6,729 nt of DNA, taken from contig JALHPH010000088.1 of the NCBI GenBank assembly GCA_022842565.1, forward strand, positions 1-6,729, written 5' to 3'. The DNA is from Fimbriimonadaceae bacterium (GTDB lineage: Bacteria > Armatimonadota > Fimbriimonadia > Fimbriimonadales > Fimbriimonadaceae). The notes under the pieces are model-generated. The model saw only the letters and a program-made list of their open reading frames with translations, searched no databases and was not told the DNA's origin. A program made the translations under genes and the position numbers. Positions 6,511 through 6,729 of this stretch are shown here, piece after piece (positions within the stretch are counted from its first letter, which is position 1; every line of letters begins with the position of its first letter).

Positions 6511-6547
6511 GAAAAGCCCCCCGCTCAGCGCATGCCGAGCAGGGGGC
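6511..6547 (-). terminator. Rho-independent terminator of flgE
   Basis: Read on the minus strand, GCCCCC pairs with GGGGGC (6547-6542 with 6521-6516), and GCTC/GAGC pairs inside it (6540-6537 with 6526-6523). One A/C mismatch (6541/6522) separates the two helices, and the loop is about 10 nt. The hairpin is followed by TTTTC (6515-6511). It begins about 25 nt after the flgE stop, the expected place, and separates flgE from the SDR operon on the same strand. Confidence 0.85.
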
Positions 6548-6571
6548 CAAATCCAGGAAAGAGGCGCGCTA

Positions 6572-6729
6572 TTAACGCTTCATATTGATGAGATCTTGCA
6601 GCATCTCGTCCACCGTCGTGATGACCCGGGTATTGGCCTGGAAACCACGCTGGGTGACAATCAGCTCCGTAAACTCGTTACCAATGTCAACGTTGGATTG
6701 CTCCAAGAAGCCGGCGTTCACTTGGCCAC
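6572..6729 (-). CDS. flgE: Flagellar hook protein FlgE, C-terminal end (partial)
   Basis: The last 51 codons of a flagellar rod/hook/basal-body protein run in from beyond the window edge and stop at TAA (6574-6572). The tail reads [20 protein letters not shown], then [22 protein letters not shown], and ends LQDLINMKR. This is the helical D0 segment shared by axial flagellar proteins. The L-E-x-S-N-V-D, Q-R-x-F-Q-A-N and L-I-N-x-K-R forms point to the hook protein FlgE over the rod proteins FlgG and FlgF. FlgE is secreted through the flagellar export apparatus and polymerises into the hook. A strong terminator directly downstream suggests flgE is the last gene of its operon. The 5' part is outside the window, so length and start cannot be judged. 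Confidence 0.9.
   Translation of the reverse strand, partial: GQVNAGFLEQSNVDIGNEFTELIVTQRGFQANTRVITTVDEMLQDLINMKR

Overview
The window is a compact, gene-dense bacterial chromosomal segment with fairly high GC. It holds six protein-coding genes or gene parts and almost no spare DNA. I see no mobile element, CRISPR array, rRNA or tRNA, and no gene-free stretch over 100 bases. The organism has flagella, because the tail of the hook gene flgE is present. Shine-Dalgarno sequences are nearly absent, and AT-rich -10-like boxes lie right against two start codons. The cobalamin-type methionine synthase is split. This mix suggests a non-proteobacterial lineage; Armatimonadota (Fimbriimonas-like) is my low-confidence guess, since the sequence alone cannot fix the phylum.

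Layout, right to left on the minus strand. The last 51 codons of flgE (6572-6729) end in a rho-independent terminator (6511-6547). A new minus-strand transcription unit follows at once: an SDR oxidoreductase (5746-6492), then two M16-family peptidase-like genes (4621-5742 and 3473-4624). The SDR stop is 3 bp from the next start, and the two M16 genes overlap by ATGA, so this looks like a translationally coupled operon. The first M16 protein carries the zinc motif HLLEH. The second lacks it but has the R/Y pair, which is the expected arrangement for a heterodimeric M16B peptidase.

On the plus strand a single gene (2708-3502) encodes a RecB/AddB/Cas4-like PD-(D/E)XK nuclease with four cysteines spaced as for a 4Fe-4S cluster. 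It converges on the second M16 gene with a 30-bp tail-to-tail overlap. On its other side it diverges from metH across only 34 bp.

A second minus-strand unit reads leftward from there. It begins with a MetH-type protein holding only the homocysteine-binding and folate (pterin)-binding modules (742-2673). Sixteen bp later comes a metallo-beta-lactamase/beta-CASP RNase-like gene (36-725). That frame is cut by an in-frame TAG at 36-38. The codons after the stop, down to the window edge, still encode a family-like sequence, so the gene appears to be interrupted by a nonsense codon (or a sequencing error) and not naturally short.

Nothing here is clearly a new system. The best leads are the amber-interrupted beta-CASP gene, the split MetH, the M16 pair with divided active-site motifs, the orphan Fe-S nuclease, and signs of leaderless transcripts.
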